Assembly (NCBI GenBank): GCA_913009675.1
Contig: CAJVXD010000047.1
Location: 1-7,957 of the forward strand
Source: an uncultured bacterium
GTDB lineage: Bacteria; Omnitrophota; Gorgyraeia; Gorgyraeales; Gorgyraeaceae
Direction of reading: 5' to 3'
DNA length: 7,957 nt
Part shown: positions 1 to 6,777 of the stretch, piece by piece
Layout: each line of letters begins with the position of its first letter
How positions within the stretch are numbered: the stretch's first letter is position 1
The notes under the pieces: model-generated
The model's database searches: none
Told to the model about the DNA's origin: nothing
What the model saw: the letters and a program-made list of their open reading frames with translations, nothing else
Position numbers and translations under genes: made by a program

Positions 1-249
1 TTCTGTTCCGAACATTTAAGATTGATTAGGCCTCCGATGGTGATAAAGGGAGAGCACCTTAAATTGTGGTTTACGGATGGTGTTAAGAATTTTGAGGCAA
101 TTGGCTTTGGCCTGGCCAGAAATAGCGATATCGGCACCATCCTTAAGAAATCTACCGAATTTAATCTCGCCTACAGCGTCTCTTTTAATTCCTGGCAGGG
201 GGTAGATAGCATCCAGTTAAAGATCAAGGACATCAAGCCTTCAGCGTAA
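1..249 (+). CDS. recJ: RecJ single-strand DNA exonuclease, C-terminal fragment
   Basis: This is the 3' end of a gene that begins before the window; the frame is open from base 1 and stops with TAA at 247-249, leaving 82 residues. The pattern GEHLKLWF, then FEAIGFGLA, then a segment ending NSWQGVDSIQLKIKDI matches the C-terminal OB-like domain of RecJ 5'-3' single-strand-specific exonucleases, which act in recombination and mismatch or base-excision repair. The DHH/DHHA1 catalytic motifs would lie upstream and cannot be checked. A TTG at 22 could be read as a start, but the reading frame continues unbroken to the window edge and the homologous segment begins before it, so this is a truncated view and not a small gene. 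It converges with rpmB, with 4 nt between the two stop codons. Identification is by recognised sequence pattern only. Confidence 0.82.
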   Translation, partial: FCSEHLRLIRPPMVIKGEHLKLWFTDGVKNFEAIGFGLARNSDIGTILKKSTEFNLAYSVSFNSWQGVDSIQLKIKDIKPSA

Positions 250-253
250 AATC

Positions 254-481
254 TTAAACCTTCTCTACCTTGCCGGCCTTGATACAGGAAGTGCAAACCT
301 TTATTCGTCTGGTGGCCCCTTTTTGAATCACTCGAATGGTCTGTAGATTTGGGAGGAATCGTCTCTTCGTTATCCCCGTTATTTTTTTACCTACGCCTCC
401 CTTTTTCTTTGCAAGACCTCTCCTGGCAATTGTCCTTCCGGCCATCGGTCCTTTCCCGCAAATCGCACATATTCTAGACAT
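254..481 (-). CDS. rpmB: Large-subunit ribosomal protein L28 (bL28), zinc-binding form
   Basis: The 75-residue product begins MSRICAICGKGPMAGRT, a typical bL28 opening, and includes the basic KRRFLPNLQTIRV core. It carries two CxxC pairs (C5/C8 and C63/C66), so it is the cysteine-containing 'C+' type expected to bind Zn2+. It is a structural protein of the 50S subunit. The frame is open four codons further upstream to a GTG at 493, but the ATG at 481 is preferred: the motif GAGG (bases 491-488 on the minus strand) sits 6 nt before it as a ribosome binding site, and the family starts at this methionine. The gene stands alone on the minus strand, convergent with recJ and divergent from the pflX-like gene. 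No hairpin terminator is visible in the 4-nt gap to recJ, so its transcript probably runs antisense into the recJ 3' end. Confidence 0.95.
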   Translation of the reverse strand: MSRICAICGKGPMAGRTIARRGLAKKKGGVGKKITGITKRRFLPNLQTIRVIQKGATRRIKVCTSCIKAGKVEKV

Positions 482-501
482 ACTCAACCTCACTTTTTAT
501 A

Positions 502-530
502 TTGAATTAGTGACAAAATAATAGCATAAT
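502..530 (+). promoter_or_regulatory. Candidate sigma-70-type promoter for pflX-like gene
   Basis: TTGAAT (502-507), a 17-nt spacer and CATAAT (525-530) resemble a housekeeping promoter (four of six and five of six matches). The predicted start near 536-538 lies only a few bases before the ATG at 541, so the mRNA would be almost leaderless. It overlaps the candidate minus-strand rpmB promoter, so the two would compete for polymerase. Tentative. Confidence 0.3.
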
Positions 531-546
531 ATAAAGGACTATGCAA
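518..546 (-). promoter_or_regulatory. Candidate sigma-70-type promoter for rpmB
   Basis: Read on the minus strand, TTGCAT (546-541) and TATTAT (523-518) are separated by exactly 17 nt. The -10 matches the consensus at five of six positions, the -35 at three of six. Transcription would start near 511, giving a leader of about 30 nt that includes the GAGG ribosome binding site of rpmB. The -35 element overlaps the first codons of the divergent pflX-like gene. This is pattern matching in an AT-rich gap and is unproven. Confidence 0.35.
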
Positions 547-1464
547 GAGAAAATTAAACAGGCCTATAAATTACTGGATGCCTGCAGGCTTTGTCCCAGG
601 GAGTGTGGTATAAATAGAGTCAAGGGTGAGCTTGGCTTTTGCAGGGCAGGTCTTCTGCCTATGGTTTCAAGTTTCCATCCACACTTTGGGGAGGAACCTC
701 CGATTTCCGGGTCTAGAGGTTCGGGTACTATCTTTTTTACGCAGTGTAACTTAAGGTGCGTGTTTTGTCAAAATTATCCTATAAGCCATATGGGTGAGGG
801 GAGAGAGGTTAGTATAGAGGAGTTAGCAGCTACGATGTTGAGATTACAAGGTCAAGGCTGTCATAATATAAATCTCGTTACCCCTACACATTATACACCT
901 CAGATATTAGAAGCGCTAATTCTGGCGAGACAGAGAGGTCTAAACATACCTATGGTTTATAATTGCGGCGGCTATGAAGGCGTGGAAACGCTGGATCTCC
1001 TCGAAGGAGTAGTCGATATATATATGCCGGATATGAAATATTCAAATAGTAAAGCTGCAGAGCGGTTTTCTTCTGCGCCGAATTATTTCGAGATCTCCAA
1101 AAAGGCAGTGAAAGAGATGTATGGGCAGGTAGGCGATTTAAAGATAGAAAAGGGCATTGCCATAAAAGGCCTTTTAATAAGACACCTTGTTCTGCCTGAT
1201 AATCTTGCCGGGAGCGAGGCAATATTTGATTTTATAGCGGAGGAACTGTCTCCTCAGACTTATGTTAATATCATGGCACAATATTACCCCTGTCACATGG
1301 CCCTTAGATTCCCCGAGATCTCAAGACGCATTACCCATCGGGAATATATAGATACATTGAAACTTGCAAAGAAGAAGGGTCTTTCAGGCGGCTTTAGGCA
1401 GGTCCTGGCTACTATTAACAGGAGTAGGATACCTGAATGGACAGAGGATCTTAGAGATCCATGA
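541..1464 (+). CDS. pflX: PflX-type radical SAM protein (pyruvate formate-lyase activating enzyme-like)
   Basis: The 307-residue product has the radical SAM cluster motif CNLRCVFCQN at 69-78 (C69-x3-C73-x2-C76), which ligates a [4Fe-4S] cluster that cleaves S-adenosylmethionine. Before it lies a second cysteine set, C15-x2-C18-x3-C22 and C34 (CRLCPREC ... GFCRAG), characteristic of the COG1313/PflX family. The segments NINLVTPTHYTPQILEAL (about 110-127), YNCGGYE (140-146), DIYMPDMKY (159-167) and RHLVLPD (214-220) also match that family. The substrate of these proteins is not established; the PflX name reflects similarity to glycyl-radical activating enzymes, and no glycyl-radical enzyme is visible in the window. 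AAAGGA (533-538) lies only 2 nt before the ATG, an unusually tight spacing; no other good start is seen. The gene diverges from rpmB and is followed by a perfect inverted repeat before recG. Confidence 0.88.
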   Translation: MQEKIKQAYKLLDACRLCPRECGINRVKGELGFCRAGLLPMVSSFHPHFGEEPPISGSRGSGTIFFTQCNLRCVFCQNYPISHMGEGREVSIEELAATMLRLQGQGCHNINLVTPTHYTPQILEALILARQRGLNIPMVYNCGGYEGVETLDLLEGVVDIYMPDMKYSNSKAAERFSSAPNYFEISKKAVKEMYGQVGDLKIEKGIAIKGLLIRHLVLPDNLAGSEAIFDFIAEELSPQTYVNIMAQYYPCHMALRFPEISRRITHREYIDTLKLAKKKGLSGGFRQVLATINRSRIPEWTEDLRDP

Positions 1465-1467
1465 GAA

Positions 1468-1496
1468 ACTTATTCGAGGTTAAACCTCGAATAAGT
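1468..1496. repeat. Perfect 13-bp inverted repeat with 3-nt loop between pflX-like gene and recG
   Basis: ACTTATTCGAGGT (1468-1480), loop TAA, ACCTCGAATAAGT (1484-1496): all 13 pairs are exact, and pairing stops cleanly on both sides. It begins 4 nt after the pflX-like stop codon. No run of T follows on either strand, so it is not a canonical intrinsic terminator. An overlapping 7-bp pairing, GTTAAAC (1479-1485) with GTTTAAC (1506-1512), is mutually exclusive with it. It could be a Rho-type or 3'-stabilising hairpin, an attenuator, or an operator for a dimeric regulator. Confidence 0.85.
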
Positions 1497-1520
1497 CCGG
1501 AGAAAGTTTAACTATACGAT

Positions 1521-3593
1521 ATGAAAGACCTATCCATTTCCGCAAGATATATCAAGGGTGTAGGACCAAGCAAGTTAAGGCTTTTGAACCGACTTGGGAT
1601 AGAGACCATAGAGGATCTTTTGTATTGTTTTCCAAGGCGTTATGAAGACAGAAGCAAGATAAAAAAGATAGGTGAATTGAGGTGTGGCAATCTTGAGACT
1701 ATGAAGGTTAAGGTGCTTACATTTGGGGAACGCAGGACTAGAAAGGGGATGAGTATATTTCAGTTGGCTGTAGGGGATTCTACGGGTGTAATTCATGCAA
1801 CCTGGTTTAACCAGCCGTATATGAAGGATAGATTTAAGACGGGTCAGGGACTTATTCTCTATGGAAGGGTAGAACGGCGCCGTACCTGTTTGCAGGTCAA
1901 TAATCCAGAATACGAAATACTCACAGGCACAAAAGAAGACTCTGTACACATGGGAAGGATCGTACCGATATATCCCCTCACTGAAAGTCTAAACCAGCGC
2001 TGGTTTAGGAATGTCATGAAATTCGTAGTGGATAATTATGCAGGCAGTATTGTGGATATGTTACCGTATGGCATAAGGGTAAGGAATGATTTGATGCTTC
2101 TTAAGGGCGCAATACGCAATATCCACTTTCCTGTCAGTGAGATTGTCTTAAAAAAGGCAAGGCGCAGGCTCATATTTGACGAATTTTTATTGCTGCAGGT
2201 AGGCATTGCCCTGAAACGCGCCAGGGTTAAGATAGATTTAAATGGTTGTTCGCACGACACTGGGGGTTCATTGATAGAGAGTTTTAAAAAAACCTTACCA
2301 TTTAAGTTTACCAATAGTCAGCTTAAAGTAATCAGAGAGATAGAACAGGATATGAAAAGTTCTAAACCAATGAACAGGCTTCTTCAGGGAGATGTAGGGA
2401 GCGGGAAGACGGTAGTAGCATTGTATGCACTTATACTTGCAGTGCAGGGCAGATATCAGGCAGCGTTGATGGTCCCTACGGAGATACTGGCAGAACAGCA
2501 TTATAGAAATATAACCGGATTAGTGCAGGATATGGGCGTGAAGACAGTCCTATTGTCAGGCGATCTAAAGACAGAAGAACGTGCCCGGCGAATGCATATG
2601 ATAGAGCGGGGTGCGGTGGATTTGATTATAGGGACACACGCACTTATCCAGGAGGGGGTGCATTTTAAGAGGCTTGGATTGGCAGTTGTCGATGAACAGC
2701 ATAAATTCGGGGTCATGCAAAGGGCTTCATTAAAGTCAAAATCCACTAATCCGGACATACTTCTCATGACAGCCACGCCGATACCAAGGACACTGGCCCT
2801 GACCGTATACGGAGATCTGGATGTATCTATCATAGATGAGTTGCCTCCCGGCAGAGGAGACATAAAGACGCTCTATTTTGAGGAAAAAAACAGGAGGAAG
2901 GCATATCTCATTATGGCTGAACAGGTAAAGATTGGCCGCCAGGCATATGTCGTTTACCCGATAATCGAGGATTCAGAAAGGTCTAACCTGAGGGCAGCAA
3001 CAAAGATGCACAGGGAGTTGGTTAATATGTTCCCTGATTTGAGGATAGGCCTTTTGCATGGGAGGATGAAATCTAAAGAAAAAGAGAGAATAATGAGAGA
3101 TTTTAAAGAAAAGAATATCGATATCCTGGTTTCGACAGTCGTTGTAGAGGTTGGATTGGATATACCCAATGCCTCTACAATGGTTATAGAGCATGCCGAT
3201 AGGTTCGGTTTAAGCCAGCTTCATCAATTAAGAGGCAGGGTAGGCAGGGGGAGGTTTACCTCTTATTGTATCCTGGTAGGAGACCCTAAAAGCGATGATG
3301 CGAGAAGGCGTTTGAATGTTATGCTTAAGACCCAGGATGGTTTTGAGATAGCAGAGGAGGACCTGGAAATAAGAGGACCCGGGGAATTTTTTGGGACAAG
3401 GCAACACGGCCTTCCAGGCTTGAAGATAGGGAATATTGTAAGGGATAGAGGTATTATGGAGCTTGCCAGGACCGAGGCATTCGAGCTGGTCAAAAAGGAC
3501 AGGTTTTTATGTGCCCCGGAAAATAGGTTTATACGGGGGACCGTTAAGAAGAAATTTAGCATGAAGGACTTAGAACTATCCGCGGTAGGGTAA
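1521..3593 (+). CDS. recG: ATP-dependent DNA helicase RecG
   Basis: The 690-residue product has the normal RecG length. The N-terminal part (about 1-145) contains the helix-hairpin-helix-like YIKGVGPSKLRLLNRLGI segment and the OB-fold wedge domain that engages branched DNA. The helicase core follows: Q-motif region near 262-273, Walker A GDVGSGKT (290-297), DEQH box (391-394), TATPIPRT (417-424), STVVVEVGLDIPNA (538-551) and the motif VI sequence QLRGRVGRG (569-577). GTRQHG (625-630) lies in the C-terminal region conserved in RecG. The protein remodels stalled replication forks and branch-migrates Holliday junctions. ATG at 1521 is the first start after an in-frame TAA at 1509. A purine-rich GGAG (1499-1502) is about 18 nt away, too far for a normal Shine-Dalgarno site, so translation initiation looks weak. 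It is the first gene of the closely spaced run that continues with rsmD 8 nt downstream. Confidence 0.97.
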   Translation: MKDLSISARYIKGVGPSKLRLLNRLGIETIEDLLYCFPRRYEDRSKIKKIGELRCGNLETMKVKVLTFGERRTRKGMSIFQLAVGDSTGVIHATWFNQPYMKDRFKTGQGLILYGRVERRRTCLQVNNPEYEILTGTKEDSVHMGRIVPIYPLTESLNQRWFRNVMKFVVDNYAGSIVDMLPYGIRVRNDLMLLKGAIRNIHFPVSEIVLKKARRRLIFDEFLLLQVGIALKRARVKIDLNGCSHDTGGSLIESFKKTLPFKFTNSQLKVIREIEQDMKSSKPMNRLLQGDVGSGKTVVALYALILAVQGRYQAALMVPTEILAEQHYRNITGLVQDMGVKTVLLSGDLKTEERARRMHMIERGAVDLIIGTHALIQEGVHFKRLGLAVVDEQHKFGVMQRASLKSKSTNPDILLMTATPIPRTLALTVYGDLDVSIIDELPPGRGDIKTLYFEEKNRRKAYLIMAEQVKIGRQAYVVYPIIEDSERSNLRAATKMHRELVNMFPDLRIGLLHGRMKSKEKERIMRDFKEKNIDILVSTVVVEVGLDIPNASTMVIEHADRFGLSQLHQLRGRVGRGRFTSYCILVGDPKSDDARRRLNVMLKTQDGFEIAEEDLEIRGPGEFFGTRQHGLPGLKIGNIVRDRGIMELARTEAFELVKKDRFLCAPENRFIRGTVKKKFSMKDLELSAVG

Positions 3594-3601
3594 CTTTAAT
3601 T

Positions 3602-4171
3602 ATGAAGATAATTGCAGGCAGATTTAAGGGTAGGAGCATACATATGCCGAATGGCATCAGGCCCACTTCAGAAAAGGTGCGGGGGGCCTTGTTTGAGATA
3701 TTAAAAGGTCGCATAGAGGGGGTGAGTTTCCTGGACCTTTATTGTGGGAGCGGTGCAATAGGCATTGAGGCGCTTTCCAGAGGCGCCAGGGAGGTCAGCT
3801 TCGTAGATAATAGACGTAGCTGTATAAAAACGCTAAAGAAAAATCTAAGACGCCTGGAGATATTAGGCCTATATAATATAAATATATATATTGAGAACGT
3901 AATAACGTCGCTTAAGAAGTTTAATAGGAAAAAATCCATGTCTTTTGACATTATTTTCCTCGATCCCCCTTATTATAAGGATATTGCCAAAAATACCTTG
4001 ATAGCCATTTCCAATTGTGATATACTGACTCCCAATGCTTTACTAATTATAGAGACGTACAAAAAAGAAGACTTGCCTGAGAGCTCAGGTTCATTGGGAA
4101 GGGTTTGTACTTATAGATACGGCGATACAAAGTTGGAGTTTTTTAATAGAATTACCACGAAGCATCGCTGA
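3602..4171 (+). CDS. rsmD: 16S rRNA (guanine-N2)-methyltransferase RsmD
   Basis: The 189-residue product matches RsmD, which uses S-adenosylmethionine to methylate N2 of G966 (E. coli numbering) of 16S rRNA. Visible signatures are the N-terminal IIAGRFKGR, RPTSEKVRGALFEIL (20-34), the SAM-binding motif I FLDLYCGSGAIGIEALSRGA (43-62) with its acidic D69 (FVDN) on the following strand, and the catalytic (D/N)PPY motif as DPPY (121-124). The length is normal. A short AT-alternating stretch near 3868-3892 encodes YNINIYI but keeps the frame. The gap from recG is 8 nt and no strong ribosome binding site is visible, which suggests translational coupling. The order rsmD-coaD is one of the most common bacterial gene pairs and supports both calls. 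Confidence 0.96.
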   Translation: MKIIAGRFKGRSIHMPNGIRPTSEKVRGALFEILKGRIEGVSFLDLYCGSGAIGIEALSRGAREVSFVDNRRSCIKTLKKNLRRLEILGLYNINIYIENVITSLKKFNRKKSMSFDIIFLDPPYYKDIAKNTLIAISNCDILTPNALLIIETYKKEDLPESSGSLGRVCTYRYGDTKLEFFNRITTKHR

Positions 4172-4186
4172 ATGAGGCCGATTGAT

Positions 4187-4672
4187 ATGAAAAAGGTAGT
4201 TGTCTATCCCGGTAGTTTTGACCCCGTGACATACGGGCACCTGGATATTATTAAAAGGGCGCTTAAGATATCTGATAAGGTGGTTGTTGCAGTTGCACAC
4301 AATATGGATAAAAAGCCTCTCTTCGATGTGTCCGAAAGGGTCAGGTTGCTTAAAAAGGCCTTGAAGGGCAGTGAAAGGGTTGAGGTAGATGATTTTGACG
4401 GGCTTGTTGTGGATTATGTCAAAAGAAAAAAGGCCTCGGTGGTTATCAGGGGCCTTCGTATGATTTCGGATTTTGAATATGAATTTCAGATGGCACTGAC
4501 CAATAGAAAGCTTGCGAGCGATATCGAGACGATATTTATGATGCCGTCAGAGTCTTATTCATACCTATCTTCAAAATTGATTAAAGAGGCTGCCTTTCTC
4601 GGTGCGAATCTAAAAGGGTTTGTGCCTCCTTTTGTTCAAAAGGCAATCAGGAAAAAGGTAAGAAAAGGATAG
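4187..4672 (+). CDS. coaD: Phosphopantetheine adenylyltransferase CoaD
   Basis: CoaD transfers AMP from ATP to 4'-phosphopantetheine to make dephospho-CoA, the penultimate step of CoA synthesis. Counting from the ATG at 4187 the protein has 161 residues, the family norm. It shows the nucleotidyltransferase signature YPGSFDPVTYGH (7-18, with T15-x-G-H18), IRGLR (87-91) followed by DFEYE (95-99), and the C-terminal YLSSKLIKE (126-134) in place of the usual ISSTxVRE. An in-frame ATG at 4172 would abut the rsmD stop, but GAGG at 4174-4177 then serves as a ribosome binding site 9 nt before 4187, and homologues begin at MKKVVVYPGSFDP, so the later start was chosen. The pta gene starts 2 nt after its stop. 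Confidence 0.96.
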   Translation: MKKVVVYPGSFDPVTYGHLDIIKRALKISDKVVVAVAHNMDKKPLFDVSERVRLLKKALKGSERVEVDDFDGLVVDYVKRKKASVVIRGLRMISDFEYEFQMALTNRKLASDIETIFMMPSESYSYLSSKLIKEAAFLGANLKGFVPPFVQKAIRKKVRKG

Positions 4673-4674
4673 CT

Positions 4675-5703
4675 ATGGAATTTATAGAAAAGATATACAG
4701 ACGCGCGAAAGAGACGAAAAAAAGAATACTCTTTCCAGAAGGAGAGGAGTTGCGTGTCTTAAAGGCGGTCCATCTTATACTGCAGCATGGCATATGTCTT
4801 CCTCTTCTCATAGGGAATCCTGGCAGGATAACAAAGATCTGCAGGGATAAAGGGATAGATTTAAAAGATACGGAGATTATAGACCCTGGAGATTATAAAT
4901 ATATCGAGAAGTATATAGCGCTCTATTGCGATATTAGGAAACGTAAAAATGTAAGACCTGAGGACGCACAAAAGTTGATTATACAAAATCCTGTTTTTTA
5001 TTCGGCCCTTGCCGTGCGTTCGGGAGATTCAGATGGCTTTGTAGCAGGCGCATCAACCACTACTCGTGATGTTGCAAAGGCAGCCATCTATTGTATAGGT
5101 GCTGCTGGGGATGCAGAGACGATTTCAAGCTCTACGATCCTTATAGTTTCTGATAAGACCATTGGTTCAAATGGGGTTTTTATATATGCCGATGCAGGCA
5201 TTATCCCTCTTCCTACAGCGGAACAATTGAGAGATATTGCAATATCTTCTGCCGGGATGGCGAGACTACTCCTGGATGACGAGCCCAGGGTAGCAATGTT
5301 GAGCTATTCCACAAAAGGCAGCGGTGGCTCAGGTAGGAGCATAGAAAGGGTTCGTAATGCAACGAGGATGGTTATTGAAAAAGAGCCGGGATTACTTATA
5401 GATGGAGAGATACAGGTTGACTGTGCGGTAGTTCCAGAGGTAAGCGAAAGAAAGGATCCTGAGAGCAGGATAAAAGGCAGGGCGAATGTTTTTATATTCC
5501 CGGACCTTGACGCGGGAAATATTTCCTATAAGTTGACAGAACGCATAGCAAAGGCCTATGCTATCGGACCCATCCTTCAAGGTCTTAAAAGGCCCGTCAG
5601 TGATTTGTCCCGAGGCTGTAATACAGAGGATATAGTCAATGCAGCCGCTGTGATAGCTATAAAGGCACAGGAAAGTGTAAAGTGCGAAGCGTTAAGTCTT
5701 TAG
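4675..5703 (+). CDS. pta: Phosphate acetyltransferase
   Basis: The enzyme interconverts acetyl-CoA plus phosphate with acetyl-phosphate plus CoA in the cytoplasm. The 342-residue product is the short, single-domain (PTA_PTB) form without the N-terminal regulatory domains of enterobacterial Pta. Conserved segments include ILFPEGEELRVLKA (18-31), SDGFVAGAS (119-127), DAGIIPLPTAEQL (173-185), ANVFIFPDLDAGNISYK (270-286) and GPILQGLKRPVSDLSRG (298-314). S312, R313 and D319 align, with a constant offset of three, with catalytic Ser309, Arg310 and Asp316 of the Methanosarcina thermophila enzyme. AAAGGA (4664-4669) inside the coaD 3' end lies 5 nt before the ATG, so the two genes are tightly coupled. 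The last residues, SVKCEALSL, extend past the usual end of the family and are encoded by a degenerate 7-nt repeat. Confidence 0.95.
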   Translation: MEFIEKIYRRAKETKKRILFPEGEELRVLKAVHLILQHGICLPLLIGNPGRITKICRDKGIDLKDTEIIDPGDYKYIEKYIALYCDIRKRKNVRPEDAQKLIIQNPVFYSALAVRSGDSDGFVAGASTTTRDVAKAAIYCIGAAGDAETISSSTILIVSDKTIGSNGVFIYADAGIIPLPTAEQLRDIAISSAGMARLLLDDEPRVAMLSYSTKGSGGSGRSIERVRNATRMVIEKEPGLLIDGEIQVDCAVVPEVSERKDPESRIKGRANVFIFPDLDAGNISYKLTERIAKAYAIGPILQGLKRPVSDLSRGCNTEDIVNAAAVIAIKAQESVKCEALSL

Positions 5704-5714
5704 CTTGAACTTAG
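5673..5714 (+). repeat. Degenerate 7-nt tandem repeat spanning the pta stop codon
   Basis: Reading in sevens from 5673 gives AAGTGTA, AAGTGCG, AAGCGTT, AAGTCTT, then the weaker TAGCTTG and AACTTAG. The first four units encode the last residues of Pta and the fifth supplies its TAG stop (5701-5703). Only the first four units are convincing. It fills much of the 30-nt gap before ackA. Confidence 0.55.
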
Positions 5715-5733
5715 CACATAAGGCGTAACACCT

Positions 5734-6777
5734 ATGGAGATACTCGTACTCAATAGCGGCAGTTCTTCAATAAAATACAAGCTCTTTGATATATCGGGTC
5801 ATGAGGAGAGACTGTTAGATAAAGGTTTTGTCGAACGGATAGGCGATAAGATCAAAGACCACAGGGAAGGTTTAAATATTATATTGGACAAAATGGATAC
5901 GAAGATCGAGGCTGTGGGCCATAGGGTTGTTCATGGCGGAAACGTGTTCAAGGTCTCTACTGTAATAGACGCCAGGACGATAGAGATAATAGGGGAATTT
6001 AGCGAATTAGCGCCACTACATAATCCGCCCAGCCTTTTGACAATAAGCGAGTCCATGAAGATCCTTCCTGATATACCGCATGTGGCAGTATTTGACACCT
6101 CTTTTTACCAGGAGATGCCAGCACATGCATATATATATGCGATACCTTATAGGCTTTATGAGCAATATAAGATCCGCAGATATGGTTTTCATGGGACATC
6201 TCATAGATATGTAGCAGGCCAGGCAGCCGGCATCCTAAAAAGGCCAATAAGCGAGCTATGTATTATTACTTGTCATCTGGGGAATGGGTGCAGTATTACC
6301 GCCGTAAAATCCGGTAGGGCCATAGATACCAGCATGGGTTTTACGCCTTTAGAAGGGCTTGTCATGGGTACTTGTTCAGGAGATATAGACCCGGCCATCA
6401 TACCATATATTATGGAGAAAGAGAATATAGATGTCGATGCTGCGATGGATCTATTGAATAAGAAAAGCGGTCTTTTAGGTATCTCTGGTATAAGCAACGA
6501 TATGAGGGAACTTATAAAGGCAAAGGATACCGATAAAAGGGCAAGGTTCGCCATCGATATATTTTCATACAGGATAAAAAAATATATAGGATCTTATACG
6601 GCCATAATGGGCAGGGTGGATGCAGTGGTTTTTACAGGGGGGATAGGGGAGAACCAACCCGAATTGATGAAAGAAATATGTCATGATGTAGTAGCGCACG
6701 ATGTAAAGGTACTCATTATTCCTACGGATGAAGAATTGATGATAGCCCGGGATACGTATAGTATAGTTAAAGGTTGA
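5734..6777 (+). CDS. ackA: Acetate kinase family protein, compact, with catalytic Arg replaced by Cys
   Basis: The family converts acetyl-phosphate plus ADP to acetate plus ATP. Family signatures are NSGSSSIKYKLFD (7-19), GHRVVHGG (62-69), LAPLHNPP (92-99), VFDTSFYQEMP (119-129), FHGTSHRYV (152-160), CHLGNGCSITAV (180-191), TPLEGLVMGT (204-213), FTGGIGEN (300-307) and IPTDEELMIARDT (329-341). Compared with the Methanosarcina thermophila enzyme (408 residues), N7, S10, S12, R64 (Arg91), H96 (His123), D121 (Asp148), H153 (His180) and E333 (Glu384) are kept, but the position of essential Arg241 is C214 (TGT, 6373-6375). The product is only 347 residues: about 27 are missing before the R64 region and about 23 between GIGEN and IPTDEE. 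The frame is intact and other motifs are sharp, so it looks expressed, but activity as an ordinary acetate kinase is doubtful. AAGG (5720-5723) lies 10 nt before the ATG. Pairing with pta supports the role. Confidence 0.93.
   Translation: MEILVLNSGSSSIKYKLFDISGHEERLLDKGFVERIGDKIKDHREGLNIILDKMDTKIEAVGHRVVHGGNVFKVSTVIDARTIEIIGEFSELAPLHNPPSLLTISESMKILPDIPHVAVFDTSFYQEMPAHAYIYAIPYRLYEQYKIRRYGFHGTSHRYVAGQAAGILKRPISELCIITCHLGNGCSITAVKSGRAIDTSMGFTPLEGLVMGTCSGDIDPAIIPYIMEKENIDVDAAMDLLNKKSGLLGISGISNDMRELIKAKDTDKRARFAIDIFSYRIKKYIGSYTAIMGRVDAVVFTGGIGENQPELMKEICHDVVAHDVKVLIIPTDEELMIARDTYSIVKG

Noticed and set aside
22..249. Treating the first frame as a complete 75-residue gene starting at TTG
   Set aside because: The frame is open to base 1 and the sequence before the TTG continues the RecJ C-terminal pattern.
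336..521. A plus-strand open frame of 61 codons across rpmB
   Set aside because: It is the antisense of the confidently identified L28 gene; its hydrophobic look comes from complementing lysine/arginine-rich codons.
1468..1496. Calling the pflX-recG palindrome an intrinsic terminator
   Set aside because: The stem is strong but no T-tract follows on either strand, so it is listed as an inverted repeat of open function.
3868..3892. TA-alternating stretch in rsmD as an insertion or promoter
   Set aside because: It is in frame, lies between conserved motifs at normal spacing, and is explained by Ile/Tyr/Asn codons in an AT-leaning genome.
4172..4186. ATG at 4172 as the coaD start
   Set aside because: No Shine-Dalgarno sequence precedes it, homologues start five codons later, and its own bases form the GAGG binding site for the ATG at 4187.
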